From JAHJDS01 sp964569795 (GTDB lineage: Bacteria; Desulfobacterota; Desulfarculia; Desulfarculales; JAHJDS01), in assembly GCA_964569795.1 (NCBI GenBank), contig CAZMVB010000019.1, positions 1 to 64,000 on the forward strand: 64,000 bases of DNA, written 5' to 3'. The notes below the pieces were generated by a model. The model saw only the letters and a program-made list of their open reading frames with translations, was not told the origin of the DNA and made no database searches. Positions 9,493-16,991 of this stretch are shown here, in pieces. Numbering within the stretch: the stretch's first letter is position 1; each line of letters begins with the position of its first letter. The position numbers and the translations under genes were made by a program.

Positions 9493-9978
9493 TTGCAGAC
9501 GAAAACCCAGTTCTCAACCTACGTCGCCAATGCGCCCGGAGTGCTGAGCGGCCTGTGCGCCCTGCTGGCCGAAAACGAAATCAACATCGAGGCCATGTCC
9601 ATCCAGAGTTCCCGGGACGCGGTCAGGCGGATCTTCGAGGCCCGGGAGAAGACCGGGCGCCGCATCGCCCCGGCCCAGAATTACGCCTCGATCATGAACG
9701 ACGCGGCCGACTACTCGACCATCCGGCTGGTGGTCGATCAGCCGGATCGGGCCGAGACCTTGCTTCGGGAGGCCGACTACGACTTTGAACTGTCCCCGGT
9801 CCTGGTGGTGGGCATGGAGAACAAGCCGGGGGTCATGGCCCAGACCGCCGACCGGTTGGCCGCTGCCGGGATCAACATCAACTACGTTTACGGTTCGGTG
9901 CCTGCCCGGGACGGGACGTCCTTGTTCGTATTCCACGTCCCCGACGTCGAGACCGCCCAGAGGCTCCTTGATGACTAA
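9493..9978 (+). CDS. Tandem ACT-domain protein
   Basis: 161 residues made of two ACT domains, the small amino-acid-sensing fold. The first opens TYVANAPGVLSGLCALLAEN with INIEAMSIQ; the second has VVGMENKPGVMAQTADRLA and then ININYVYGS. Such stand-alone ACT proteins usually bind amino acids and tune metabolism, but no partner enzyme is encoded alongside. The start is probably the TTG at 9493, which has a perfect GGAGGT six bases upstream. The 3' end overlaps greA by 8 bases if greA starts at 9971. Confidence 0.88.
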   Translation: MQTKTQFSTYVANAPGVLSGLCALLAENEINIEAMSIQSSRDAVRRIFEAREKTGRRIAPAQNYASIMNDAADYSTIRLVVDQPDRAETLLREADYDFELSPVLVVGMENKPGVMAQTADRLAAAGININYVYGSVPARDGTSLFVFHVPDVETAQRLLDD

Positions 9979-10450
9979 CGAGACGAGCATGAGGTATCCC
10001 ATCACCGGGGCCGGTCTGGCCCGACTCAAGACCGAGCGGGAGAGGCTCATCAACCGCGAACGCCCCCAGGTGGTCAAGGCCATCGCCGAGGCCCGGTCGC
10101 ACGGCGATCTGTCCGAGAACGCCGAGTACCACGCCGCCAAGGAGCGGCAGGCCTTCATCGAGGGCAAGATCAAGGAACTGGAGAGCCAGATCGCCGGCTC
10201 GGAGGTGGTCTCCTTCGAGAAGACGGACGGCCGGGTGGTGTTCGGGGCCCACGTCGAGATCGAGGACCTGGACACCGAGGCGGTGGCGACCTACCATCTG
10301 GTGGGTCCCTTCGAGTCGGACGCGGACCAGGGTCGCCTGAGCGTCACCTCGCCCGTGGGCCGGGCCCTGATCGGCCGGTCCGAGGGGGACGAGATCAAGG
10401 TCAAGACCCCGGGCGGAATCAAGGAACTCGAAATCCTGAAGGTCTGGTGA
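9971..10450 (+). CDS. greA: Transcription elongation factor GreA
   Basis: GreA rescues backtracked RNA polymerase by stimulating transcript cleavage. The 159-residue product matches E. coli GreA (158 residues) throughout: PITGAGLARLKTERERL, the coiled-coil tip ARSHGDLSENAEYHAAKE with the acidic tip residues, and the C-terminal VSPxGRALIG-like TSPVGRALIGRSEGDE then KTPGGIKELEILKV. The ATG at 9971 lies inside the end of the ACT gene; an alternative ATG at 9989 gives 153 residues. Overlap with the upstream gene suggests cotranscription. Confidence 0.95.
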   Translation: MTNETSMRYPITGAGLARLKTERERLINRERPQVVKAIAEARSHGDLSENAEYHAAKERQAFIEGKIKELESQIAGSEVVSFEKTDGRVVFGAHVEIEDLDTEAVATYHLVGPFESDADQGRLSVTSPVGRALIGRSEGDEIKVKTPGGIKELEILKVW

Positions 10451-10483
10451 CGGCCGGCCCCCGGGCCGGCGAGGCGGTCGAAC

Positions 10484-11023
10484 GTGACGGCGGTCATCAA
10501 TCTCGACGAGGTTCGCCGCCGGAAACTGACCCGGCGGGCCACAGACCCCTGGCGGCGGCGATTCGGACGCGAGTTCGAGCCCGGTTTTACGGCCGCCGAC
10601 GTCCCGGATGAGGTCCTGGCCGTCCTGATCGCCGGCGACGCCGCCGGCAATCTGGCCCTCAACGAGTTCATCCTCAGCGCCCGTGGATTTGCGCCCGGAC
10701 GGGACGTCGAGTCGCTGGACCGGGCCGAAAAGATGGTCGTCCTGGAGGCCTTCCTCCTGCTGATCGACCTGTTCCGGTTCGAGGCCATGCACCGCCTCCA
10801 ATGGGTCGATGATTTTGACGAGCGGCGCCGGCCGGTCCTGGATTTCGTCCTCGGGTCGCGGCCCTCCGGGTTCTCCGCCCTGACGCCGCCGGCCGTGCTG
10901 GCGACCCATCCCGACTATCCGGCCTGGCTCGCCACCGGCGACCTGGAAAGGCCCGCCTTTCTCCGCAAGACCATCCCCACGGCCATCATCGCCTTCCGCC
11001 AGCGGGCGGGGTGTCAATCGTGA
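10484..11023 (+). CDS. Hypothetical protein
   Basis: 179 residues from a GTG start, not recognised. It looks soluble and helical, with an acidic central part (SLDRAEKMVVLEAFLLLIDLFRFEAMHRLQWVDD is the most ordered region, quoted only in part: AEKMVVLEAFLLL). There is no signal peptide or Cys/His motif. It sits 33 bases after greA and overlaps the GTG of nagZ by GTGA, which argues that it is a real translated gene in the ACT-greA-nagZ operon. Codon usage agrees with its neighbours. Confidence 0.7.
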   Translation: MTAVINLDEVRRRKLTRRATDPWRRRFGREFEPGFTAADVPDEVLAVLIAGDAAGNLALNEFILSARGFAPGRDVESLDRAEKMVVLEAFLLLIDLFRFEAMHRLQWVDDFDERRRPVLDFVLGSRPSGFSALTPPAVLATHPDYPAWLATGDLERPAFLRKTIPTAIIAFRQRAGCQS

Positions 11024-12066
11024 GCCGCCCGGCGGCCGACCTGGCCGACAGCCTGATGGTCGGCCTGCCCGGTCCGGACCTGGACGCCACGGCCCGGCGG
11101 CTGATCGAGGACCTGGGCGTGGGCGGGGTGATCCTGTTCGCCCGCAACGTGGTCGATCCCCGGCAGATCACCGATTTGTGCGGCCAGATTCAGCGGGCGG
11201 CCCTGGACCGCCACGGCCGGCCGCTGCTTTTGGCCGTGGACCAGGAAGGTGGCGCGGTCGCCCGGCTGCGCCGGCCCTTTACCTGCGGACCGGACCACCC
11301 CGCCCTGGGCCGGATGGGGACCCGGGCGGCCCATGACACCGCGGCCCGGATGGCCCGCGAAATGCGGGCCGTCGGATTCAATAGCGACTTCGCCCCGGTC
11401 CTGGACGTCAACACCCGGGGCCCCGACGGGGTCATGCTCCGGCGCTCCTTTGGGGACGATCCCGCGCTGGTGGCGGAATCGGGCGCGGCCTTTGTCCGCG
11501 GGCTCCAGGAAAACGGCGTCATGGCCTGCGCCAAGCACTTTCCGGGCATCGGGGACACGATCCTGGACTCCCACCAGGTCCTGCCGGAAAACCCGGCGGA
11601 CCGCAAGCGGCTGGGCCGGATCGAGCTGGTGCCGTTTGCGGCCGCCTTTGCGGCCGGGGTCGAGTCCTGCATGATCACCCACGTCAAGTTCACCGCCCTG
11701 GACCCGGACCGGCCGGCCTCATTGTCGCCGGCGGTCATGGGCGATCTGCTGCGGGGTCAAATGGGCTTCGACGGCCTGGTCTTTTCAGATGACCTCGAGA
11801 TGGGGGCCATTACCGGCGCCTTTGACGTGGGGCGGGCCGCCCTGATGTCCTATCAGGCCGGGGCGGACGTGGTGTTGATCTGTCATCGCCTGGACCGGGT
11901 CGAGAGCGCCCTGGATCACCTGGTCCGGGCGGCCGAGGAGGGGCGGATCTCAGCGGATCGAATCCAGGCCACCCGGGGGCGGATCGACCGGGCCCGCCGG
12001 CGATTCGCCGCGGGAGAGATCAACGACCCCGCCGGCCTGGCCCGCCTGCTGGGCGCCGACAGCTAA
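11020..12066 (+). CDS. nagZ: Glycoside hydrolase family 3 beta-N-acetylhexosaminidase
   Basis: NagZ removes N-acetylglucosamine from anhydromuropeptides in peptidoglycan recycling, in the cytoplasm. The 348-residue product contains the family features: LLLAVDQEGGAVARL, the catalytic Asp/His loop in KHFPGIGDTILDSHQ, and the nucleophile Asp in VFSDDLEMGAI. No signal peptide is visible, as expected for a cytoplasmic NagZ. The GTG at 11020 overlaps the preceding stop; another in-frame GTG lies at 11011. Promiscuous GH3 glucosidase activity cannot be excluded, but the SDDLEMG motif favours NagZ. Confidence 0.9.
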   Translation: MSRPAADLADSLMVGLPGPDLDATARRLIEDLGVGGVILFARNVVDPRQITDLCGQIQRAALDRHGRPLLLAVDQEGGAVARLRRPFTCGPDHPALGRMGTRAAHDTAARMAREMRAVGFNSDFAPVLDVNTRGPDGVMLRRSFGDDPALVAESGAAFVRGLQENGVMACAKHFPGIGDTILDSHQVLPENPADRKRLGRIELVPFAAAFAAGVESCMITHVKFTALDPDRPASLSPAVMGDLLRGQMGFDGLVFSDDLEMGAITGAFDVGRAALMSYQAGADVVLICHRLDRVESALDHLVRAAEEGRISADRIQATRGRIDRARRRFAAGEINDPAGLARLLGADS

Positions 12067-12117
12067 TCGCTCCCCGCCGGGCCCTCTGAAAAAATCTCTT
12101 AGCGCCCAAAAAAAATT

Positions 12118-12144
12118 TAAGTATTCCACCCGACCGGCCGATAA
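12118..12144 (+). promoter_or_regulatory. Sigma-28 (flagellar late gene) type promoter
   Basis: TAAG (12118-12121), 15 bases, then a perfect GCCGATAA (12137-12144); the FliA consensus is TAAA-N15-GCCGATAA. It stands about 90 bases before the ATG of a FliD-like gene. Confidence 0.65.
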
Positions 12145-12236
12145 CGAAAGTGTACTGGTGGGCCTTCGGTCCATCGCCGGTTGATCCAGGGACGGAACCC
12201 AAAACGCGGCCCGGCCGCGGGCACAGGGAAGTGCCG

Positions 12237-13592
12237 ATGAAACGGGACGCCGCGGGCGCGGCGGTCCGGGGAGGTGCCTCCTTGTCGTCCTATACCTTTG
12301 GCAACGTCCGGCCCGTGGTGGTCTTCGACTCGGGACGGGCGCCTCACCTGACGGCCTCCCCGGTGACCCGCTTGACCGTGGGTCGCCTGCTCGAGGACTC
12401 GGTGGGCCGGAGTCAGCAGTCCAACCTGGCCCTTTTCGCCCGGCGGCAACTGGTCGCCGAGTTCGAGGTCCAGATTGCCGGCCTGAAGTACGCCCTTGAC
12501 CGGTTCCACCTGCCCAACGCGGACGATCTCTACCTGACCAAGGGGGTGGTCTCGTCCAACGAGGACGCCGTGTCGGGACAGGCCACCGCCGCGGCCACCC
12601 TGACCGACTACCGGGTCCGCTTCGACCAGCCGGCCCTGGCCCAGCAAAACCGGTCAACCGAGCTGACCCCGACCGACTCGCCCTCCCTGGCCGAGGGGAC
12701 CTACACCTTTGAACTGACCGTCGGCGGGGACACCCACACCGTCCAGGTCGAGGTCCTGCACAGCGGCTACACCGGCCAGGCCGACACCAACCTCAGCTTG
12801 CTGGACAAGATCGCCCGGCAGATAAACGCGGCCGACGATCGCCTCTCGGCCGAGGTGGTCCAGGTCGAACGGCCGGCCTATTCCAGCTTGCCCGGCGGGC
12901 AGGACCTGACCGACCAAAAGGCCTACCTGACCATCACCGCCCGGTACACCGGGAACGAGACCGCCTTCACCCTGACCGACCAGACCGGCGACCTGGTCGC
13001 GACCCTGGGCCTCAGCCGTCAGAATCCGTCCGGATCGCGGGCCGTCTGGAAGCTGGGGGGCGTCGGCCAGGACAGTCCGGACAACCACCCCGAGATCGAC
13101 TACGGACAGGTGACCCTCCACCTCAAGACCCCTGACCCGGACTACGCGACCCTGACCGTGACCCAGGGCAAATCAGCGGTCCTGGCCGACGTGTACCAGG
13201 TCCTTCACGGCTACGACTCCCTGCTGGCCTTCCTGGTGGTCAACCGGGACCAAATCATCTCGAATCTGGCCGACACCCTCCGCCGGGAGGTCCTGTACCG
13301 GAAAAACGATCTGGAGGCCATCGGCTTCGAGGTCAGCAACCTGGGGCTCATCTCGATGGACGATCGGTTCCTGACCGCCCTGGACACCAAGTACGCCTCG
13401 GTCAAGGAGGCCCTGACCGGCAAGACCGGCCTGTTCCCGGCCCTGTCCAAACTGGTGGACGATCTGGCCCGGCGGGGCGCGGACCGCTACCTCAAGGCGG
13501 CCGAGACCACCCCGGCCTATTCCGCCTTCACCCTGTCCCGGACCCTGAACCTGACCCGGGAAGGCTACAGCCTGCTCAGCCTGATCGCCTGA
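12237..13592 (+). CDS. FliD/hook-associated-like exported filament protein (putative)
   Basis: 451 residues with no signal peptide, as expected for cargo of the flagellar export apparatus. Residues about 100-270 resemble the FliD pattern: a Ser/Ala-rich SGQATAAATL, DYRVRFDQPALAQQN (like the VTQLAQAQ stretch of FliD), GTYTFELTVGGDTHTVQVEV, then LLDKIARQINAADDRLSAEV and AYLTITARYTGNETAFTLTD. The C-terminal 150 residues are helical and end NLTREGYSLLSLIA. The ATG at 12237 has AGGGAAG upstream. A sigma-28-type promoter precedes it, which supports a flagellar role. No other flagellar gene is in the window, so it is an orphan copy; the assignment is by eye. Confidence 0.5.
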   Translation: MKRDAAGAAVRGGASLSSYTFGNVRPVVVFDSGRAPHLTASPVTRLTVGRLLEDSVGRSQQSNLALFARRQLVAEFEVQIAGLKYALDRFHLPNADDLYLTKGVVSSNEDAVSGQATAAATLTDYRVRFDQPALAQQNRSTELTPTDSPSLAEGTYTFELTVGGDTHTVQVEVLHSGYTGQADTNLSLLDKIARQINAADDRLSAEVVQVERPAYSSLPGGQDLTDQKAYLTITARYTGNETAFTLTDQTGDLVATLGLSRQNPSGSRAVWKLGGVGQDSPDNHPEIDYGQVTLHLKTPDPDYATLTVTQGKSAVLADVYQVLHGYDSLLAFLVVNRDQIISNLADTLRREVLYRKNDLEAIGFEVSNLGLISMDDRFLTALDTKYASVKEALTGKTGLFPALSKLVDDLARRGADRYLKAAETTPAYSAFTLSRTLNLTREGYSLLSLIA

Positions 13593-13685
13593 CCCCCGCC
13601 CGCCCCAGGGGCGCCCTTTTCTTGACCCGCCCGGCGATTCGATCAATACTTGACTTCCTTGACTCAACATGGACGCGGGGTGGAT

Positions 13686-14237
13686 ATGACCCGACTCAAG
13701 GCCTGGACCGTGACCGAGCGGACCAAGGTGGCCGACGGCTCGGTGTTCGAGATGCAGCGGGAGATCAGCCGGTCGCCCTACGACGGGACCGTCCACGACT
13801 TCTACGTGCTCGACAGCCCGGATTGGGTCAACGTCGTGCCCCTGACCGATGACCGGAAGGTGGTCATGGTCCGGCAGTGGCGGCACGGGTCCAAGGGCTT
13901 CACCCTGGAGGTGCCCGGGGGGCTGGTCGAAAACGGACTGGAGCCCCTGGCCGCGGCCCAAGGGGAGCTGGTCGAGGAGACCGGACGCCGGGCCGCCGCC
14001 TGGGACCTGCTGGGACAGGTCAACCCCAACCCGGCCCTGTTTCCCAACCGGCTGCACACCTTTCTGGCGACCGATCTGTCCCTGGTCCAGGACGTGGTGG
14101 TCACCCCGACCGAACGGACCGAGGTCGAACTGGTCCCCCTGGTCGAGGTGCCCGGACTGATCAGGCAGGGGGCCATCGATCACGCCCTGGTGATCTGCGC
14201 CTTTGCCCTGCTCTTTATCCAGCAGGGCCTGCCTTGA
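13686..14237 (+). CDS. Nudix hydrolase, ADP-ribose pyrophosphatase-like
   Basis: 183 residues with the architecture of ADP-ribose pyrophosphatases: a N-terminal strand region (VFEMQREISRSPYDGTVHDF), VVMVRQWRHGSKGFTLEVPGG and the Nudix box. The box reads GLVENGLEPLAAAQ followed by GELVEETG, so the Arg of the usual RELxEETG is Gly here while both metal-binding Glu residues remain. Expected reaction is cleavage of ADP-ribose or a related nucleoside diphosphate. The ATG at 13686 has GGTGGA just upstream. A possible promoter (TTGACC 13622-13627, 17 bases, AATACT) stands before it. Confidence 0.85.
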   Translation: MTRLKAWTVTERTKVADGSVFEMQREISRSPYDGTVHDFYVLDSPDWVNVVPLTDDRKVVMVRQWRHGSKGFTLEVPGGLVENGLEPLAAAQGELVEETGRRAAAWDLLGQVNPNPALFPNRLHTFLATDLSLVQDVVVTPTERTEVELVPLVEVPGLIRQGAIDHALVICAFALLFIQQGLP

Positions 14238-14269
14238 CCCCGGGCCGGGAAGATGATTAAAATAACAAT

Positions 14270-14689
14270 ATGATCGCCTTTGATCTCAACTGCGAGCGGG
14301 GACACGTCTTCGAGGGGTGGTTCGACAGCGCGGCCGCCTTTGAGGACCAACTGGCCCGACAGATGGTCGAGTGTCCGGTCTGCGGCTCGGCCGAGGTGAC
14401 CCGGCGCTTCACCACCTTCGGGATCAAGAAGACCCGGTCCGACCCGGCCCCGACCGACGAGCAGACCCACCAGACGGCCATGAAGATCGTCCATTTCCTC
14501 GAGACCAATTTCGAGGACGTGGGGCCCCGCTTCGCTACCGAGGCCCTCAAGATCGCCTATGGCGCGGCCGAACCCCGCAACATCCGCGGCGTGACCTCCG
14601 AGGAAGAGGAAAAGACCCTCGTCGAGGAGGGCATCCCCTTTTTCAAGCTGCCCCTGCCGGACAAGAAACCCCAGACCGACAAGCATTGA
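14270..14689 (+). CDS. DUF1178 family protein
   Basis: 139 residues. The N-terminus MIAFDLNCERGHVFEGWFDS, followed by VECPVCGSAEVTRRF, is the hallmark of DUF1178, a small zinc-ribbon-like family of unknown function common in Proteobacteria. Two cysteine/histidine sites (C-x3-H and CPVC) could hold a metal. The middle contains a helix with HFLETNFEDVGPRFATEALK. It is 32 bases after the Nudix gene and probably cotranscribed, and it runs convergent with the enoyl-CoA hydratase gene. Confidence 0.9.
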   Translation: MIAFDLNCERGHVFEGWFDSAAAFEDQLARQMVECPVCGSAEVTRRFTTFGIKKTRSDPAPTDEQTHQTAMKIVHFLETNFEDVGPRFATEALKIAYGAAEPRNIRGVTSEEEEKTLVEEGIPFFKLPLPDKKPQTDKH

Positions 14690-14734
14690 GGGCCTTTCGG
14701 AGAAATCCTCCGACGGACCGGCGGCCCCGGTCCC

Positions 14735-15538
14735 TCAGTCCGTGAACCGCGGCGGCCGCTTCTCGAAGAACGCGGCGATGCCCTCCCGGAAATCATGGTT
14801 GGCCGAGAGCTGGACGATGGCCCGGCGTTCGTCCTCGATCCGAGGCTCGAGGTCGGGATAAAAGGCCCGGTGGAGGAATTCCTTGGTCCGGGCCAGGGCC
14901 AGCCGGGGCCGGGCGGCCAGGTCCAGGGCGATTTTCCTGGCCTCGTCCAGGACCGCCTCGTCCGCAACCACCCGGTTGACCAGACCCAGCTCCCGGGCCT
15001 CGTCGGCGGTGATGGTCTGGCCCAGCATGAAGAACTCGGTCGCCCGCTTGTGGCCCATGAGCAGGGGCAGGAACACGCTCAGGCCGCCGTCCGGGGAGAA
15101 GCCGATGCGGATGTAGGCCGAGTCCAGCCGGGCCGAGCGGGCGGCGACCACCAAGTCGCAGGCCATGGCCCAGGCCAGTCCCCCGCCGGCGGCCACGCCG
15201 TTCAGGGCGCAGACGACCGGCTTGTCCATCCGCCTGATGGCCAGGACGACCGTGTTCAGCCACCGGGCCACCTCGGTGAACAGTCGGGGCGGTCCCTGCC
15301 CCGGGTCGGACTCGATGGCCTCGGCCATGGACCGGACGTTGCCCCCGGCCGAGAAGGCCTTGCCTTGGCCGGTCAGGACGATCACCCGGACGGCGTCGTC
15401 CGTGGCCAGGGACTCCAGGGCGGCGGTCAGCTCCGGTCCCGAGGTCAGGTCCAGGGGGTTGAAGATGGCGGGCTGGTTGAGGGTGATCAATCCCAGGGGC
15501 CCCTCGACCGCCACGATCAGGGTCTGCCAGTCGGTCAT
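14735..15538 (-). CDS. Enoyl-CoA hydratase/isomerase, PaaG-like
   Basis: 267-residue crotonase-fold protein. The oxyanion-hole regions are visible: GKAFSAGGNVRSM and NGVAAGGGLAWAMACDLVVAA. The second catalytic position is IRIGFSPDGGLSVFLPLLMG, with Asp where hydratases have Glu; this PDGG pattern is typical of PaaG-type isomerases. It could hydrate or isomerise enoyl-CoAs, and could serve crotonyl-CoA use in this organism, although it is far from the abfD cluster. I chose the ATG at 15538, which has GGGAG six bases upstream; the ATG six bases earlier lacks spacing. Single gene, convergent with DUF1178. Confidence 0.88.
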   Translation of the reverse strand: MTDWQTLIVAVEGPLGLITLNQPAIFNPLDLTSGPELTAALESLATDDAVRVIVLTGQGKAFSAGGNVRSMAEAIESDPGQGPPRLFTEVARWLNTVVLAIRRMDKPVVCALNGVAAGGGLAWAMACDLVVAARSARLDSAYIRIGFSPDGGLSVFLPLLMGHKRATEFFMLGQTITADEARELGLVNRVVADEAVLDEARKIALDLAARPRLALARTKEFLHRAFYPDLEPRIEDERRAIVQLSANHDFREGIAAFFEKRPPRFTD

Positions 15539-15669
15539 GGTCATCTCCCGCTGCGGATTCGGTCCCAGGCTAGACCGGCCGCCCCAGGGTGTCAACCGGG
15601 CCCTGACGCGGCCTATTCGGGCCGTTTTTGTAGTTGCCACCGGTGTCTGGCTTTTGCTAATGTGAGTCC

Positions 15670-16991
15670 ATGTCTGCGGCCCGCAAAACCACGGTCTCCA
15701 GGAAAAAGGCCGAAAACGGCCGGCCAGGTTCGCCGGATGAGTCCAAAGCGGTCCCGTCGCCGACCCCGGTGACCAATACCCCGGGCTCGACCTCGTCCTC
15801 GGCNNNNNNNNNNNNNNNNNNNNNNNNNNNNNNNNNNNNNNNNNNNNNNNNNNNNNNNNNNNNNNNNNNNNNNNNNNNNNNNNNNNNNNNNNNNNNNNNN
15901 NNNCGGTCCCGTCGCCGACCCCGGTGACCAATACCCCGGGCTCGACCTCGTCCTCGGCTGAACCATCCCCCCCGGCCCCCAAGAAATCATCGAAGCGCAA
16001 GCAGACGGCTCCCCGGATCGACGACGTGGGCCCCGTGCCGACCGAACAGTCCGCCCCGGCCCCTGAAAAATCATCGAAGCGCAAGCAGACGGCTCCCCGG
16101 ACCGACGACGTGGGCCCCGTGGCGACCGAACAGTCCGCCCCGGCCCCTGAAAAATCATCGAAGCGCAAGCAGACGGCTCCCCGGACCGACGACGAGGGCC
16201 CGGTGGCGGCCGAACAGTCTGCCCCGGCCCCTGAAAAGTCATCCAAGCCCGAACAGGACGCTCCCCGGACCGATGACGTGGGCCCGGTGGCGGCCGAACA
16301 GTCCGCCGCGGCCCCCAAGAAACCATCGAATCGCAAGCAGGCGGCTCCCGGGACCGACAGCACCGGGCCCCCACCGGCCGAAGGGGCCAAAAAACAAAGA
16401 CCTCCCATTAAGATCGACGTGGCCGATCTGTGGCAAAAGGTCCGCCAAATCAAGATCCCCCGGCCGCCGTCGCGGCTGAAGGGACTGCTCAGACATCGGC
16501 CCTCGGGCCTGGAGATAATGGTCGGCCTGCTGATCATCGTCGCGGGGATCATGGTCGCCGTGGAACTGTTCGGGAGTCAGCCCAGGCTGCATCCCACGCC
16601 CGCCGTCCTGTCCCGGTCGGACATTCACAAGGTGCCGCCCGGCGTGGTCCGGGTCCTGAATACCCTGGAACGTAACGCCCAGGTGGACCGCCGGACCATT
16701 TCCCGGCTCGAGGCCCAGTTGAACGGCCTCCGGCTCCAGTTCGACGGCCTCCGGGACCTGATCAAGTCCCGACTGAGCACACCGCCCCCCGCGGCGGGGT
16801 CCCCGGGGACCACCGCCCCATCCGTCGCCCCGGCCCCGCCTGAGCCCCCCCCGGCCGTCCCGCCGGCCGCCTCCCGGCCCGCGGCCCGTCCCGACCGGCG
16901 CCTGACCGATCTCGAGATCAGAATGGACGAGTTGACCCGCCAGGTCGAGGCCCTCAAGAAACGGCTGGGGAGGACCCGCCGGCCCAGATGA
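15670..16991 (+). CDS. Single-pass membrane protein with 28-residue tandem repeats (interrupted by artefactual gap)
   Basis: As printed, the frame is broken by a 100-N gap, but collapsing the duplicated 55 bases plus the Ns (155 in all) restores one frame of 388 codons. The N-terminal half is Lys/Pro/Ala-rich with four 28-residue repeats (SSKRKQTAPRTDDVGPV type) and a decayed fifth. Then follow a basic segment, a membrane helix (LEIMVGLLIIVAGIMVAVEL), a coiled coil (LERNAQVDRRTISRLEAQLNG quoted only as RTISRLEAQLN), a Pro/Ala linker and a second short coiled coil (DLEIRMDELTRQVEALKKRL). Topology suggests a cytoplasmic repeat tail and an extracytoplasmic coiled coil. Function unknown. The stop overlaps cca as ATGA. 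Confidence 0.7.
15749..15958. other. Scaffold gap with duplicated 55-bp flanks
   Basis: 100 N occupy 15804-15903. The 55 bases before the gap (15749-15803) are identical to the 55 bases after it (15904-15958). This is the signature of two contigs that overlap by one k-mer and were joined as a gap; the true sequence probably lacks 155 of these bases. Confidence 0.9.
15987..16391 (+). repeat. 84-bp tandem repeats encoding 28-residue units
   Basis: Four complete 84-base units (15987, 16071, 16155, 16239) and a diverged fifth from 16323. Each encodes SSK-RKQ-APRTDD-GPV-EQSAPAPEK or a close variant. Confidence 0.85.

Noticed and set aside
14697..14713. TCGGAG/CTCCGA hairpin between DUF1178 and enoyl-CoA hydratase
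   Set aside because: Short stem and no T tract; too weak to call a terminator.
15987..16391. 84-bp repeats as a CRISPR or transposon
   Set aside because: The repeats are in frame, contiguous without spacers, and encode one protein.
16239..16628. Minus-strand open frames over the repeat region as antisense genes
   Set aside because: Low-complexity shadow frames without start signals.
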